In this document: piece by piece, positions 36,405-45,859 of the stretch | Layout: the number at the start of each line of letters is the position of its first letter | Numbering within the stretch: the stretch's first letter is position 1 | Assembly (NCBI RefSeq): GCF_000686805.1 | Contig: NZ_JMLP01000011.1 | Span: 248,001-312,000 of the forward strand | Reading direction: 5' to 3' | Source: Bacillus sp. UNC41MFS5 | Lineage (GTDB): Bacteria > Bacillota > Bacilli > Bacillales_B > DSM-18226 | DNA: 64,000 nucleotides | The notes under the pieces: model-generated | What the model saw: the letters and a program-made list of their open reading frames with translations, nothing else | Told to the model about the DNA's origin: nothing | Database searches by the model: none | Translations under genes and position numbers: made by a program

Positions 36405-37966
36405 ACCAAAACACCCTCCTTTCGTGCATGTATCAACTGGTAATGGAGTGGTGGAATCAACGCACTTTCACGGAAATTACTTGAATCAGAAAATAACCCC
36501 TCGGCGCTCCCTTGATAGGTTACTCTCCCTTTGTTAAAGAGAATGACCTGATCTGAAAAATCATCCACTAAATCCATATCGTGAGTTACCATGACAATCG
36601 TTGTTCCCTGTTCCTGCCTCTCTTTTAGACGTTTAATAAGCTCTCTAGCTGTTTTTTCATCCTGACCAAATGTTGGTTCATCAAGCAATAGCAAAGCTTG
36701 ATCAAACAATAACATCGTCGCCACACTTAACCGCCGTTTTTGTCCTAAACTCAGGGTAAATGGGTGCGCATCCTGGTACGGTGCCAATCCAAACTCCTCT
36801 AACAATCGGCTGGTTTTCGAACGAACCTGCTCTTCCGGCCAATTTCGTTGTCGACCTCCAAAAGCAACTTCGTCAAAAACCGTATCAGTAATGAATTGAT
36901 GTTCTGGATTTTGAAAAACAAAGCCCGCTTTTTCATACAGTTCTCGATCTGACCATTTTTTTAGTTCCTTACCCTGAAAATAAATTCTCCCTTTTTGAAT
37001 CGGCTCCAAACGGATCAGACTTTTTAAAAAGGTACTTTTCCCACTCCCATTTTCTCCGACGATGGAAATCCATTCCCCTTTATGGATTTTTACATCTATA
37101 TCACTTACGATGCTCTTCTTCCCATAGCCAATTTCCACATATTCGGTACGGAGTAAAATATCCCCTTGTAAGAGCGGCTTCGTTTTTACCCTATTAAAAA
37201 GTTTGATAGATAGAGGGTGCGAAGGATTTTGAACGACCTCCTCCCATTTGTAAGGAAACAACTTAGGGCGCCAAATCCCCGCTTCTTTCATTTGTTGATT
37301 AAATTGGAGCAGCATCTCGTTTGGTTTCCCATCCCCAATAATACGTCCGCGCTCATTAAGGATAATGACTCGATCCATCCATTCGATGCAGCCGTCAAGG
37401 ACATGTTCGACAAAGACCATCGTATGGTCGGTTTCGCGTGCTAATTGATTCAATAAACCAAAGATCTCATTCCGGCCAGCTGGGTCGAGCTGAGCTGTAG
37501 GTTCATCAAAAAATAGTACTTCTGGTTCTAATGCAAGCAAACACGCTAACGCCAATCGTTGTTTCATCCCACCGGATAGCGTTTCAATCGGTGTTTTCTT
37601 ATCTACCGTTAGCCCTACTTTTTCCATCAAGTCCGAGATCATTTGATCCATTTCGTTACGCGGAATCAAACGGTTTTCGAGACTAAAGGCAATTTCTTCA
37701 TCGACATGAAGCATGCAAAATTGGGAATCAGGATCTTGGAACATAACTCCGGCATCTTCCCTTTTGAATACTTCACCACTGACCTCTGCCTCCAAATGCT
37801 CAGGGATAATCCCTGCAAGAGTGGAAATCAACGTAGATTTCCCACTCCCACTAGGTCCGAGAATTAATACCTTCTCCCCTTGATTGATTGACAAGGTAAT
37901 ATTACTGATAGTTTTTTCAGAGCGATTATAAAAACGAACCGAAAGATCCTTACATCCCAGGAACAT
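36401..37966 (-). CDS. ykoD: ECF transporter duplicated ATPase (YkoD)
   Basis: 521 residues with two ABC domains in one chain. First: GPSGSGKSTL, LSGGMKQRLALA, LFFDEPTAQLDP. Second: GENGSGKSTFLKS, LSLGQKRRLSVA, LLLDEPTFGQD. All ATP-binding motifs look intact. The fused ATPase powers the YkoCDE importer. It overlaps ykoE by 17 bases; the start ATG 37966 has AGGGAAA upstream. Confidence 0.93.
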   Translation of the reverse strand: MFLGCKDLSVRFYNRSEKTISNITLSINQGEKVLILGPSGSGKSTLISTLAGIIPEHLEAEVSGEVFKREDAGVMFQDPDSQFCMLHVDEEIAFSLENRLIPRNEMDQMISDLMEKVGLTVDKKTPIETLSGGMKQRLALACLLALEPEVLFFDEPTAQLDPAGRNEIFGLLNQLARETDHTMVFVEHVLDGCIEWMDRVIILNERGRIIGDGKPNEMLLQFNQQMKEAGIWRPKLFPYKWEEVVQNPSHPLSIKLFNRVKTKPLLQGDILLRTEYVEIGYGKKSIVSDIDVKIHKGEWISIVGENGSGKSTFLKSLIRLEPIQKGRIYFQGKELKKWSDRELYEKAGFVFQNPEHQFITDTVFDEVAFGGRQRNWPEEQVRSKTSRLLEEFGLAPYQDAHPFTLSLGQKRRLSVATMLLFDQALLLLDEPTFGQDEKTARELIKRLKERQEQGTTIVMVTHDMDLVDDFSDQVILFNKGRVTYQGSAEGLFSDSSNFRESALIPPLHYQLIHARKEGVLV

Positions 37967-38543
37967 CGACGTTTTCCCTATTTCTTTTTTCCTTCATCAA
38001 CTCGTATTGTTCTAACACACCAGTTTTTGCTAGTGCGTCCACAACAACCTTTGCTAACCAGCCACCGAGAATCATTCCGCTGATGACATGAATTCCTAAT
38101 GTAATAAAAAATACTTCCAGTGTGTAATAACCGAAACCGTTGGCGATTAAGTTATAAAGGATTCCAAATACGGCAGCCAGAGCACCCGATAGCATTAAAG
38201 TAAAAAGGTTATAACGTTTATATCCGAATAGGGCGAAGGCGATTTCTGAACCAATCCCTTGAAATACACCTACTAACAGGGCCGACAGACCAAAATGGCT
38301 TCCGGTTAATAACTCCACTGCGGCCGCGGCCACCTCTGCAATAAACGCCGCTCCCGGTTTGCGGATAATATACGCGACGATTGGACTTGCAATCACCCAA
38401 ATGCCAAACATAAAACCTGCCCCCACCGGTCCCACAAGAGCCGAAATGGGAATCCACAGTGTCGACCATCCTAAATAGATCACTCCACAGGCCACGGCAA
38501 GAATCACAGCAAGAACGACTTCTTTCATCTTCCAAGTCTTCAT
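37950..38543 (-). CDS. ykoE: ECF substrate-binding (S) component YkoE
   Basis: 197 residues, five or six TM helices, matching YkoE (WIPISALVGPVGAGFMFGIWVIASPIVAYIIRKPGAA; TGSHFGLSALLVGVFQGIGSE described by parts). In B. subtilis YkoE is the thiamine/HMP-specific S component. ATG 38543 overlaps the tenA stop by 4 bases and has ATGGAGG upstream; an upstream extension to 38570 is not needed. Confidence 0.92.
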   Translation of the reverse strand: MKTWKMKEVVLAVILAVACGVIYLGWSTLWIPISALVGPVGAGFMFGIWVIASPIVAYIIRKPGAAFIAEVAAAAVELLTGSHFGLSALLVGVFQGIGSEIAFALFGYKRYNLFTLMLSGALAAVFGILYNLIANGFGYYTLEVFFITLGIHVISGMILGGWLAKVVVDALAKTGVLEQYELMKEKRNRENVDVPGM

Positions 38544-39223
38544 TTCACTGCCTCCATTTTCACTGGCCATTCTTCAAGTTTATAGGCCATATCCCAAAAC
38601 ATATATTCCAACTGACAACTGAGTAAGAAATGCTCTTTCATATTTTCCTTTTCTCTCTCTGGTGCAGCCTTTGCCCACTCATCAATGAGGCCACAGAATT
38701 TTGTCGTAATCGAATCGGTCCGATCTCCATAAAAATGGATCCAATCATAAAAAGGATGAGAGCGATCTGGATTCACCTCGGCCAATAATCTTTTCCCAAT
38801 TTCCCAATACGTCCACGGACATGGCAATAACACGGCTAAAATTTCCCCTAATGTTCCTTCATGAGCAACGGTAAGCATATGACGCGTATAATGAAGGGCA
38901 GAAGGCGCTAACGGATATCCCTGTAATACCTCGTAGGGAACACCGGCTACTTGACAAAAGTTATTATGGGGATGGGTTTCACTGTTTAATATGAAAGAAA
39001 TCTGCTGATTAAACATATCCATATCTTCACGATTCTCACACTTAGAAACCGCTATTCCATAGATGCGAATAAAAGAATTCAAATATTCAAAGTCCTGTTT
39101 CACATAATGAATCAATTGTTCCTTTTGTAACTCCCCATTAGCGATCCCTCGGACAAACGGATGCTCAAAAATTGCCTCGAAAATCGGATTAGCTTCTTTT
39201 CTTAGTTCTGCTGAAAAACTCAT
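38540..39223 (-). CDS. tenA: Thiaminase II / aminopyrimidine hydrolase TenA
   Basis: 227 residues, all-helical TenA family. It hydrolyses aminopyrimidine breakdown products of thiamine to HMP for re-use. The catalytic Cys is visible in AVLLPCPWTYWEIG, and the C-terminal Glu in SCQLEYMFWDMAY. ATG 39223 has AAGGGGGAG at 6-7 nt; the frame before it (to 39283) overlaps the riboswitch terminator side and is not translated. First gene of the operon. Confidence 0.95.
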   Translation of the reverse strand: MSFSAELRKEANPIFEAIFEHPFVRGIANGELQKEQLIHYVKQDFEYLNSFIRIYGIAVSKCENREDMDMFNQQISFILNSETHPHNNFCQVAGVPYEVLQGYPLAPSALHYTRHMLTVAHEGTLGEILAVLLPCPWTYWEIGKRLLAEVNPDRSHPFYDWIHFYGDRTDSITTKFCGLIDEWAKAAPEREKENMKEHFLLSCQLEYMFWDMAYKLEEWPVKMEAVK

Positions 39224-39294
39224 ATATTTCTCCCCCTTATTGTTTTTACGGGAAGAGACCAGAGGAAGAGACAGAATTTTCAAACACGAAAAAA

Positions 39295-39314
39295 CCGCCC
39301 CAAAAATGGAGCGG
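39295..39314 (-). terminator. TPP riboswitch terminator
   Basis: The stem CCGCCCC/GGAGCGG with an AAAAAT loop is followed on the minus strand by six T residues, lying between the aptamer and tenA. It is the expression platform that stops transcription when TPP is bound. Confidence 0.9.
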
Positions 39315-39345
39315 CAGAATAATCGTATCTATTCATACACAGTCT

Positions 39346-39432
39346 CCACTTTCCTACGCTAGTATGAACTAGATCAGGTTCAAAGGGTCCAAGATTATTC
39401 TTGTCTCAGCCGCCAAACGGCTCCCCTAGTGG
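39346..39432 (-). ncRNA. TPP (THI-box) riboswitch aptamer
   Basis: On the minus strand, in order: AGGGGAGCC, GGCTGAGA, a variable stem, CCCTTTGAACCTGATC, then CTAGTTCATACTAGCG and TAGGAAAGTGG. These are the conserved helices and internal loops of the thiamine pyrophosphate riboswitch. It controls tenA-ykoE-ykoD-ykoC through the terminator at 39295-39314. Confidence 0.97.
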
Positions 39433-39555
39433 TCTTCCTATAAATTTAATCTTCACTCTACACCCGCTGGTTAATGTTGTCAATCAATTAACATCTTAAG
39501 GATAAAAATAAACCAAACGTCCTATAGAACAAGGAGCCGGTTCTCCTATCCTCCA

Positions 39556-40032
39556 CTAGACTTGCTTAACAACAGCCTCATGTTCCAATCTACTAACCAA
39601 TTTATAGAACCCTAATAAAATGAGGAGGAGAAAAGGATTGATAATGACGGAGTGATACAAACTCCACCAACCATAATGGAAATATCCCCATGGCTCTGGT
39701 AATAAAGTTAAAACCTCGTAGATAACAATTCCTACATTCCAAGCTAAGAAAAAAGATAATTGTTTCCATAATGGACTTTTTGAGGGATAGACATTTAAAA
39801 AGATAAGATTAACAGGTGGGACTATACATAAATACACAAGCAAGGACTGCCAATCAATACCTTTAGAAAAGTACCAGTACCCCTGGTATTTCAAACTGAC
39901 AAATAGATCAAACATCAGTTGGAATAACGTTGTAAATAACCAAATCTGCAGCATCTCACTTCTGGTTAAACGTTTTTTTACTTTTAATGCAATGAGGTTA
40001 AATAAGATGACTGCTATAATAATCCCGATCAT
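39556..40032 (-). CDS. CBO0543 family membrane protein
   Basis: 158 residues, five hydrophobic segments, with the family pattern DLFVSLKYQGYWYFSKGIDWQSL (described by parts), VPPVNLIFLNVYP and WGYFHYGWWSLYHS. The function is unknown; such proteins are common and often multicopy in Bacillus spore-formers. RBS AAGGGAG. It is not part of the thiamine operon, as it precedes the riboswitch promoter. Confidence 0.75.
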   Translation of the reverse strand: MIGIIIAVILFNLIALKVKKRLTRSEMLQIWLFTTLFQLMFDLFVSLKYQGYWYFSKGIDWQSLLVYLCIVPPVNLIFLNVYPSKSPLWKQLSFFLAWNVGIVIYEVLTLLPEPWGYFHYGWWSLYHSVIINPFLLLILLGFYKLVSRLEHEAVVKQV

Positions 40033-40130
40033 TTAGTTTACTCCCTTAGGTATGAATACATATAAAATTTCCATTTTTAGTAAAAAACATACCTACTCAC
40101 CCCCTTTTACTTCCATTTATTTTCCAAATA

Positions 40131-40213
40131 ATGTCATAAGAGTCCGAAAATATGTTATAAGGTTCAAAAAATATGTACTATGCTCGGGAAAAGATGTTAT
40201 TAGAAGCGGAAAT
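40131..40213. repeat. Degenerate 21-bp tandem repeat (4 units)
   Basis: Units ATGTCATAAGAGTCCGAAAAT, starting at 40131, recur at exact 21-bp steps (40152, 40173, 40194) with changes. The period keeps one plus-strand frame open (KYVIRFK-type heptads), but no RBS precedes the frame's ATG at 40052, so it is treated as a non-coding repeat. The rest of the gap to 40470 shows nothing clear. Confidence 0.55.
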
Positions 40214-40470
40214 AAAATCATTCCTCCATTGGCAATATAATCTTGGTAACTAACCAAAAAATCCCCTCTATTACCATTTAAAAAGAAAAAGAACTTTTTC
40301 TTCCTACCCCCAAAATCTTCGTATGACTTTCTAAGTCTATGAAGATGGTCAAATTCTGTCGAAAAATCTGACCGCCTGCTGCGGGAGATTTCTATGAACT
40401 TTCCACAGTTTTAATATAAAAAATCAATTGATTAATATAGAACAACACTACACCTATAGGAGGAATCTAT

Positions 40471-43400
40471 GTGAATCGAATATTTAGGTGGATGGTTAGG
40501 TCATTATTTGCCCCTGTCACTGGTAATGCCGGAGCGGTGGCAAGCACACTTGGTTTTTTCTTAGGTTTTTTGCCCCTAGATAGTGTAAGAATCCCGCTAT
40601 TAGTGGTTCTTTCACTTTTGTTACGTCTGAATATCATCGCCTTATTCCTGGGAACGTTGATTCCTATTTTTATTCCTAAAATGAATCATTTACCCATCCT
40701 GGATTTAAGTAGATTAGAAGATACCTGGTTCATTTCGACCCTAAAATCGAAAATGCAACTTTCACAATCAATTGCACCGGCAGTCCTAGGGGGCTTAATT
40801 GGTCTTGTCTGCTATTTTGTCTTCCATTGGTTTTACAATTTAGGGTTGAAAAAGAGAGAGCGAAATCAAGAACATGTTTTCCTTGATCCAGCCAAAAGAC
40901 GCTGGTCCATTATCAAACGAATGAGTGCAGGCTTTGCCGTATTAATGATTTTAGTGTCGACGATTTTTATCGAAAGCCTTAATACGAACCCAGAGTTTCC
41001 AGAACTGCAACTAGATAACAGCGCAGCAAAGAGCGGGATTGAGCCAATTAATACAAGTTTCAGTGCAGAACAACTCGCTAATCAAGTTCAAAAAACGACG
41101 CCTTCCCTTGCTACTCAAAAAAAGATCGGGCAAGTGAATCAAAAACAAGAAGTTTATGGTTTTTACGTCGATTGGGACAAAAACAGCCACACTTCTTTTA
41201 AACAGAATATCGATTCGATTACCACCTTAGTACCAGGGTGGCTGCAACTTACACATGGCCTTACGCTTAAAACCAGCACGGACAAGGCGATTGTTAACCA
41301 GGCCAAAGCTCATAATATAAAGGTCCTCCCATTAGTCCATAATTTTAATAATAATAAATGGGATGGTGAAGTTCTTCACCGCTTATTTACCACTCCCGGT
41401 GCTGAAGATCTTTTTATAAATAAGATGTTGGCTTATGTGAGAACAAATGACTTTGACGGAATCAATATTGACTTTGAAGATATCCAGCCCAATGATAGAA
41501 ATGAATTCACGCAATTTATCAATAAAGTGTATGAGGCCTTTCATCAACATGGTCTTATGGTCACACTGGATGTTCCGCCGCAAAACAATAGTTTTAACTA
41601 TCCTGTTTTAGCAAAGAGTGTCGATCGGATGATTGTCATGTTATATGACCAGCACCACTCCATGAGTAAACCTGGACCTGTGGCACCAACGGATTGGGTA
41701 GAAGAGAACTTAAAGCAGCTCAATATTCCTTCCGAAAAATTGATTGTAAGTTTGGGAAGCTTCGGGTACGACTGGGAAGAAAACTCCAATCAGCCCGCTA
41801 AAACAATGACGTTCGGCGATATTATGGATTTAGGAATTGGCACCAACCTCCAAATCCATTGGAATAAACAAACAGGCAACCCTTATTTACGCTACAAATT
41901 AAATGGAAAAAACCATACCGTTTGGTTTTTAGATGGTGCTACCTTTTATAATCAAATGAAGGCAGCGATTGATCACGGTTCGAAAGGAATAGCGGTTTGG
42001 CGCCTCGGTTCTGAGGATCCTTCCATCTGGAATTACCTGAATAAACCAAAGGAAATAAACGATCCAACCAATGCCCTTAAAACCTTAGTCAGCCCTAAGT
42101 CTGTTCACTTTACAGGTGCTGGCGAAATTTTAAAAATTGCTTCTCAAACAGAAAATGGGAACAGAACGATTCACTTGGATGGACAAGGGTTGATTCAAAC
42201 AGAAACGTATGTTAAATTACCACATCCTACGGTGGTAGAACGGTATGGAAAACCGAAACAAAAGGAAATCGTCCTTTCCTTTGATGACGGTCCGGATCCA
42301 ACCTATACACCGCAAATATTGGACATTTTAAATAAAAACAAAATAAAAGCGACCTTTTTTATCCTTGGTGAGAACGCGATGCAGCATCCGCAACTAGTGA
42401 AAAGGATGTATGAAGAAGGACATGAAATTGGCAACCATACCTTTACCCATCCGAATATTGCAACGATCACATCGGATCAAACAAAAAGGGAACTCAATGC
42501 CAATCAGCGGTTGTATCAAGAAATTACAGGCCATTCGATGACCCTTTTCCGTCCACCGTATGCAGCCGATGCGGAACCAAACACAAAGAGCGAACTGGAG
42601 CCAATCTTGCGAGCACAGGAGATGGGGTATACAACAGTCGGTGAATTAATTGACTCGGATGATTGGCAAGGACTTTCTAGTAATGAAATTTTGAAGCGCG
42701 TATTGAATCAGCTGCAAGATGGAAATGTGATTTTGATGCACGATGCTGGCGGTGACCGCTCGAACACGGTAAAAGCCTTGCCGATGATGATTAAAGAGCT
42801 CAAACAGCGCGGCTACACCTTTACCACCGTTGCAGATCTTATTGGAAAAAGTGATAGTCAGGTTATGCCTCCTGCTAATCAGGACAACCCTTATTTAGTC
42901 TATGACAAGGCAGTATTCAAGGTCCTCCAAGGCTGGAACGCAGGATTAAGCTTTCTGTTCTACTCAGCTATCGTGATAGGAATCTTGCGACTAGTTGTTT
43001 TTGTTTTCCTTTCGAGAAAGCAGGTCAAAAGGTATAAAGAGACCGAGATTGACCCTAACTTTACCCCTTATGTCAGTGTCGTGATTGCTGCCTATAACGA
43101 GGAAAAAGTCATTTGCAAAACTGTCGATTCGATTTTAGCGAGCGATTATCCAGCTTTTGAAATCCTGATTATCGACGACGGATCAAAGGATGATACAGCG
43201 TTTGTTGTTCAAGAGACATACGCAGACCATCCACTCGTCAGATTAATTAAAAAGACCAACGGAGGAAAATCTTCCGCTGTGAACCTTGGGTTTAAAGAAG
43301 CAGACGGGGAAATCGTGGTGGCACTTGACGCGGATACACTCATCGCTGAAAATGCGATTTCATTGCTGGTGAACCATTTTAAAAATGAAAATGTCGCAGC

Positions 43401-44163
43401 CGTGTCTGGTAATGTAAAAGTCGGCAATAAGGGGAACCTCCTGACAAACTGGCAGCATATCGAATATGTGACCGGCTTTAACCTGGAGAGAAGGGCCTTT
43501 GCCGCACTCAATTGTATCACGGTTGTACCAGGTGCCATCGGCGCCTGGAGAAAGACGGCGGTAGAAGAAGCCGGATACTTTCAAGAAGATACCCTTGCCG
43601 AGGATACGGATATCACGCTTACTCTGTTACGCCAGGGAAAAACGATTGAATTCGAAGAAAAGGCGTATGCCTATACAGAAGTGCCCGAAGATCTTAAAAG
43701 TCTGGCAAAACAGCGTTACCGCTGGGTTTATGGAACCTTACAATGCTTATGGAAACATCGCGGGGCTTTATTCAATAAAAAACATAACTCATTAGGTTTT
43801 GTCGCCCTTCCAAACATGTGGCTGTTCCAATATATTTATCAAACCATTTCGCCTATTGCAGATCTATTGTTCATTATCGCCCTTTTTAACCCGCATCCTG
43901 AAAAAGCGGCGATTGGATTTATCCTATTTTACTTGCTGGATTTCTGTACGTCTCTCTATGCGTTTCGATTGGAAAAAGAAAATCCCAAGCCGCTCGCTTC
44001 ATTGTTTCTACAACGAATCTTGTACAAACAGTTGATGACTTATGTGGTGGTAAAATCAATCTTCTCAGCAATCAAGGGAGTAACCGTTGGTTGGGGTAAA
44101 CTGAAACGCAAAGGCAATGTAACGCAGGAAACTTCTATTGTGAAGATTAACGAAAATATGTAA
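40471..44163 (+). CDS. DUF2062-like/GH18/polysaccharide deacetylase/GT2 fusion
   Basis: 1230 residues. Order: a membrane N-terminus with three or four TM segments (to about 170); a GH18 domain (about 225-520) with DGINIDFED; a NodB deacetylase (about 590-800) with SFDDGP, HTFTHPN and FRPPY; a TM (about 830-850); a processive GT2 domain (about 860-1090) with VVIAAYNEE, DDGS, ALDADT, EDTD and QRYRW; and C-terminal TMs. Cleavage, deacetylation and polymerisation of a beta-linked GlcNAc polymer are thus joined, like PgaB plus PgaC of PNAG systems. The RBS is ATAGGAGG before GTG 40471; the ATG two bases earlier hits a stop. Monocistronic. Confidence 0.9.
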   Translation: MNRIFRWMVRSLFAPVTGNAGAVASTLGFFLGFLPLDSVRIPLLVVLSLLLRLNIIALFLGTLIPIFIPKMNHLPILDLSRLEDTWFISTLKSKMQLSQSIAPAVLGGLIGLVCYFVFHWFYNLGLKKRERNQEHVFLDPAKRRWSIIKRMSAGFAVLMILVSTIFIESLNTNPEFPELQLDNSAAKSGIEPINTSFSAEQLANQVQKTTPSLATQKKIGQVNQKQEVYGFYVDWDKNSHTSFKQNIDSITTLVPGWLQLTHGLTLKTSTDKAIVNQAKAHNIKVLPLVHNFNNNKWDGEVLHRLFTTPGAEDLFINKMLAYVRTNDFDGINIDFEDIQPNDRNEFTQFINKVYEAFHQHGLMVTLDVPPQNNSFNYPVLAKSVDRMIVMLYDQHHSMSKPGPVAPTDWVEENLKQLNIPSEKLIVSLGSFGYDWEENSNQPAKTMTFGDIMDLGIGTNLQIHWNKQTGNPYLRYKLNGKNHTVWFLDGATFYNQMKAAIDHGSKGIAVWRLGSEDPSIWNYLNKPKEINDPTNALKTLVSPKSVHFTGAGEILKIASQTENGNRTIHLDGQGLIQTETYVKLPHPTVVERYGKPKQKEIVLSFDDGPDPTYTPQILDILNKNKIKATFFILGENAMQHPQLVKRMYEEGHEIGNHTFTHPNIATITSDQTKRELNANQRLYQEITGHSMTLFRPPYAADAEPNTKSELEPILRAQEMGYTTVGELIDSDDWQGLSSNEILKRVLNQLQDGNVILMHDAGGDRSNTVKALPMMIKELKQRGYTFTTVADLIGKSDSQVMPPANQDNPYLVYDKAVFKVLQGWNAGLSFLFYSAIVIGILRLVVFVFLSRKQVKRYKETEIDPNFTPYVSVVIAAYNEEKVICKTVDSILASDYPAFEILIIDDGSKDDTAFVVQETYADHPLVRLIKKTNGGKSSAVNLGFKEADGEIVVALDADTLIAENAISLLVNHFKNENVAAVSGNVKVGNKGNLLTNWQHIEYVTGFNLERRAFAALNCITVVPGAIGAWRKTAVEEAGYFQEDTLAEDTDITLTLLRQGKTIEFEEKAYAYTEVPEDLKSLAKQRYRWVYGTLQCLWKHRGALFNKKHNSLGFVALPNMWLFQYIYQTISPIADLLFIIALFNPHPEKAAIGFILFYLLDFCTSLYAFRLEKENPKPLASLFLQRILYKQLMTYVVVKSIFSAIKGVTVGWGKLKRKGNVTQETSIVKINENM

Positions 44164-44171
44164 ATTCGTTC

Positions 44172-44204
44172 AGGTCTTTCCCCTTTTGGGAGGACCTTTT
44201 TTTT
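44172..44204 (+). terminator. Terminator of the GH18/deacetylase/GT2 gene
   Basis: AGGTCTTTCCC and GGGAGGACCT form an imperfect stem followed by eight T residues, 9 nt after the stop. Confidence 0.9.
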
Positions 44205-44259
44205 ATACACAAAAGAACATTTGCAGTGCCGTTTTATTGATCTTTAAGCTGCTGATCAG

Positions 44260-44540
44260 TGGGTCCGCACTTATCGGTTGGGGGATCAGGGTAAGTACCC
44301 GAGCTGATCAGTAGACGGAAAAATTCCGCCTAATTTGAAATTTTTATTAAAATCAGCTTAAATAGACGGAGAAATTCCGCCTATTGACTCGAAAAACGTG
44401 AAAATGGGAGATTTTGCTTTGCATAACCGGAAAATCTCCGCTTATTTTACTTTTGCTTGTTACTCGATTAATAACAAGACATCTTATATAAAAAGGAGTG
44501 AGTTCCTAAAGAACCTCATTTTGATGCATTACGGTGAGGT
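44260..44540. repeat. Dispersed intergenic repeat, copy A
   Basis: Contains GGGGGATCA-flanked sequence (44270-44310), three small hairpin units with CGGA..TTCCG arms (44314-44330, 44365-44381, 44427-44441), the stretch AAAATGGGAGATTTTGCTTT (44401-44420) and CCTCATTTTGATGCATTACG (44514-44533). All of these recur in inverse order and orientation at 52.05-52.42 kb. Confidence 0.75.
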
Positions 44541-44575
44541 TTTATAAAAATAAGGTTTTTGTATTCCTAATAAAG

Positions 44576-44597
44576 AAACTCGCCAATGGCGAGTTTT
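44576..44597. terminator. Bidirectional terminator
   Basis: AAACTCGCC-AAT-GGCGAGTTT is a perfect 9-bp stem with a 3-base loop, T-rich on both sides; it probably ends the minus-strand Thr-rich protein transcript. Confidence 0.7.
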
Positions 44598-44683
44598 ACT
44601 TTGCTGTCATTTCGGCACGTATTTTAAGAAAAGCACCTTGAGTCGGAACCCTTTACAGTTTTTGGTGATCCTTTTTGCAAGAA

Positions 44684-45394
44684 TTACATTTTATTTCCGT
44701 TGTTTTCTTTTGTAGCCTTACGACTAGCTGCCCTTTCTTTTGCTGCTTGAGAAACTTGTTGTCCACGGTTGGTTTTTGTTGTGGCTGCAGTAGTTGGCTT
44801 AGAACTTGGCTTCGCAGCTGAAGTCGTTGGTGTTGTTGGTTTTGTGCTTGTCACTGGTTTTGTTGTTGTTACAGGTTTTGTGCTTGTTACTGGTTTCGTT
44901 GTTGTGGCAGGCTTTGTGCTTGTCGCTGGTTTCGTTGTTGTGGCAGGCTTTGTGCTTGCACTTGTTGTATTAGTTCTCGGCTTGGTTGTTGTACTTATTG
45001 TAGCAGTCCTTGGCTTTGTGGATGTAGTCGTTGTTGTCGGTGCTTTCGTGTTTTTTACAGATACCGTTGTTGCAACAGGTGTTACAGCTGGTGCCTTATT
45101 CGTTGTACTGAGTTTTTTTGTATTTGCTTGAACAGCTATTGTAGCCGGATGGCTATTTTTTAAAGCTACTTGAGTAGCTGCAATATCATGGTCTTTCACG
45201 TTAGTTGTTGGTGTTGGGTCCTTTTTTTCTGGCTGGTTAACGACAATCGCTTTTTCCCTGTCTGCAGATATCGGAAAAGCAATCTCTTTTGTTAAACGTT
45301 TAAGAGGTTGTTCAGCCAACAAAGCGTTGGCGACAGAAAACGTAACAGCTCCCGCTAATACCATGGCAAAGGCACCCTTGGTCATTTTTTTCAT
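44684..45394 (-). CDS. Secreted Thr/Lys/Pro-repeat protein
   Basis: 236 residues with a signal-like N-terminus (MKKMTKGAFAMVLAGAVTFSV) and a low-complexity middle of tandem hexapeptides of the type TKPATT and TKPVTS (about 125-195), ending in a basic tail (QAAKERAASRKATKE). Such repeats span cell walls or carry O-glycans. No sortase or cell-wall-binding motif is seen, so wall contact through its positive charge is possible. GAGGGG precedes the ATG. Function unknown; the repeat region is likely to vary in length between strains. Confidence 0.65.
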   Translation of the reverse strand: MKKMTKGAFAMVLAGAVTFSVANALLAEQPLKRLTKEIAFPISADREKAIVVNQPEKKDPTPTTNVKDHDIAATQVALKNSHPATIAVQANTKKLSTTNKAPAVTPVATTVSVKNTKAPTTTTTSTKPRTATISTTTKPRTNTTSASTKPATTTKPATSTKPATTTKPVTSTKPVTTTKPVTSTKPTTPTTSAAKPSSKPTTAATTKTNRGQQVSQAAKERAASRKATKENNGNKM

Positions 45395-45548
45395 GCTATA
45401 CCCCTCTTGCTTTTTTGTGTGAGTTCATATCAATATAATACGAACCTACCAGGAAGTATTATGGGGGTAGCCTGAATTTTTGGAGTCTATTAAAATGGCT
45501 TTTTATAAAAAACTAACTTTTTCGAAGGAGAAATAAAGTTGTTCACTA

Positions 45549-45810
45549 GTAATTGATACCTCGGACTCTCTTTTTCCGAGCTCACGGGCGAAATAACTTC
45601 TATTCGTTACCATCGACTCCTTTTTTCCGGGTTCACGGGCACAATTAACTTCTATTTGTTACCATCGACTCCTTTTTTCCGGGCTCAGGGCACAATTAGC
45701 TTCTATTTGTTACCATCGGCTCCTTTTTTTCTGGCTCACGGGCACAATTAGCTTCTATTTGTTACCACTAGCTCCTTTTTTCCAGGATTCCGTGCACAAT
45801 TATGGGAATT
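45549..45810. repeat. 51-bp tandem repeat array, second locus
   Basis: About five units with period 51-52 bp; CTATTYGTTACC starts at 45600, 45652, 45703 and 45755. Units share the CTATT.GTTACC start, the T-run and GGGCACAATTAGC end with the array at 595-760. Confidence 0.8.
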
Positions 45811-45859
45811 GGTTGAGTCCAATTCCCTTTACTTTTGTAAAATAACTCTATCTATCAAA

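Noticed and set aside
40052..40240. 62-residue plus-strand frame across the 21-bp repeats
   Set aside because: No ribosome binding site; the frame stays open only because the repeat period is a multiple of three.
44769..45131. 120-residue Val-rich plus-strand frame
   Set aside because: It is the complement of the Thr/Lys/Pro hexapeptide repeats of the real minus-strand gene, and low complexity alone keeps it open.
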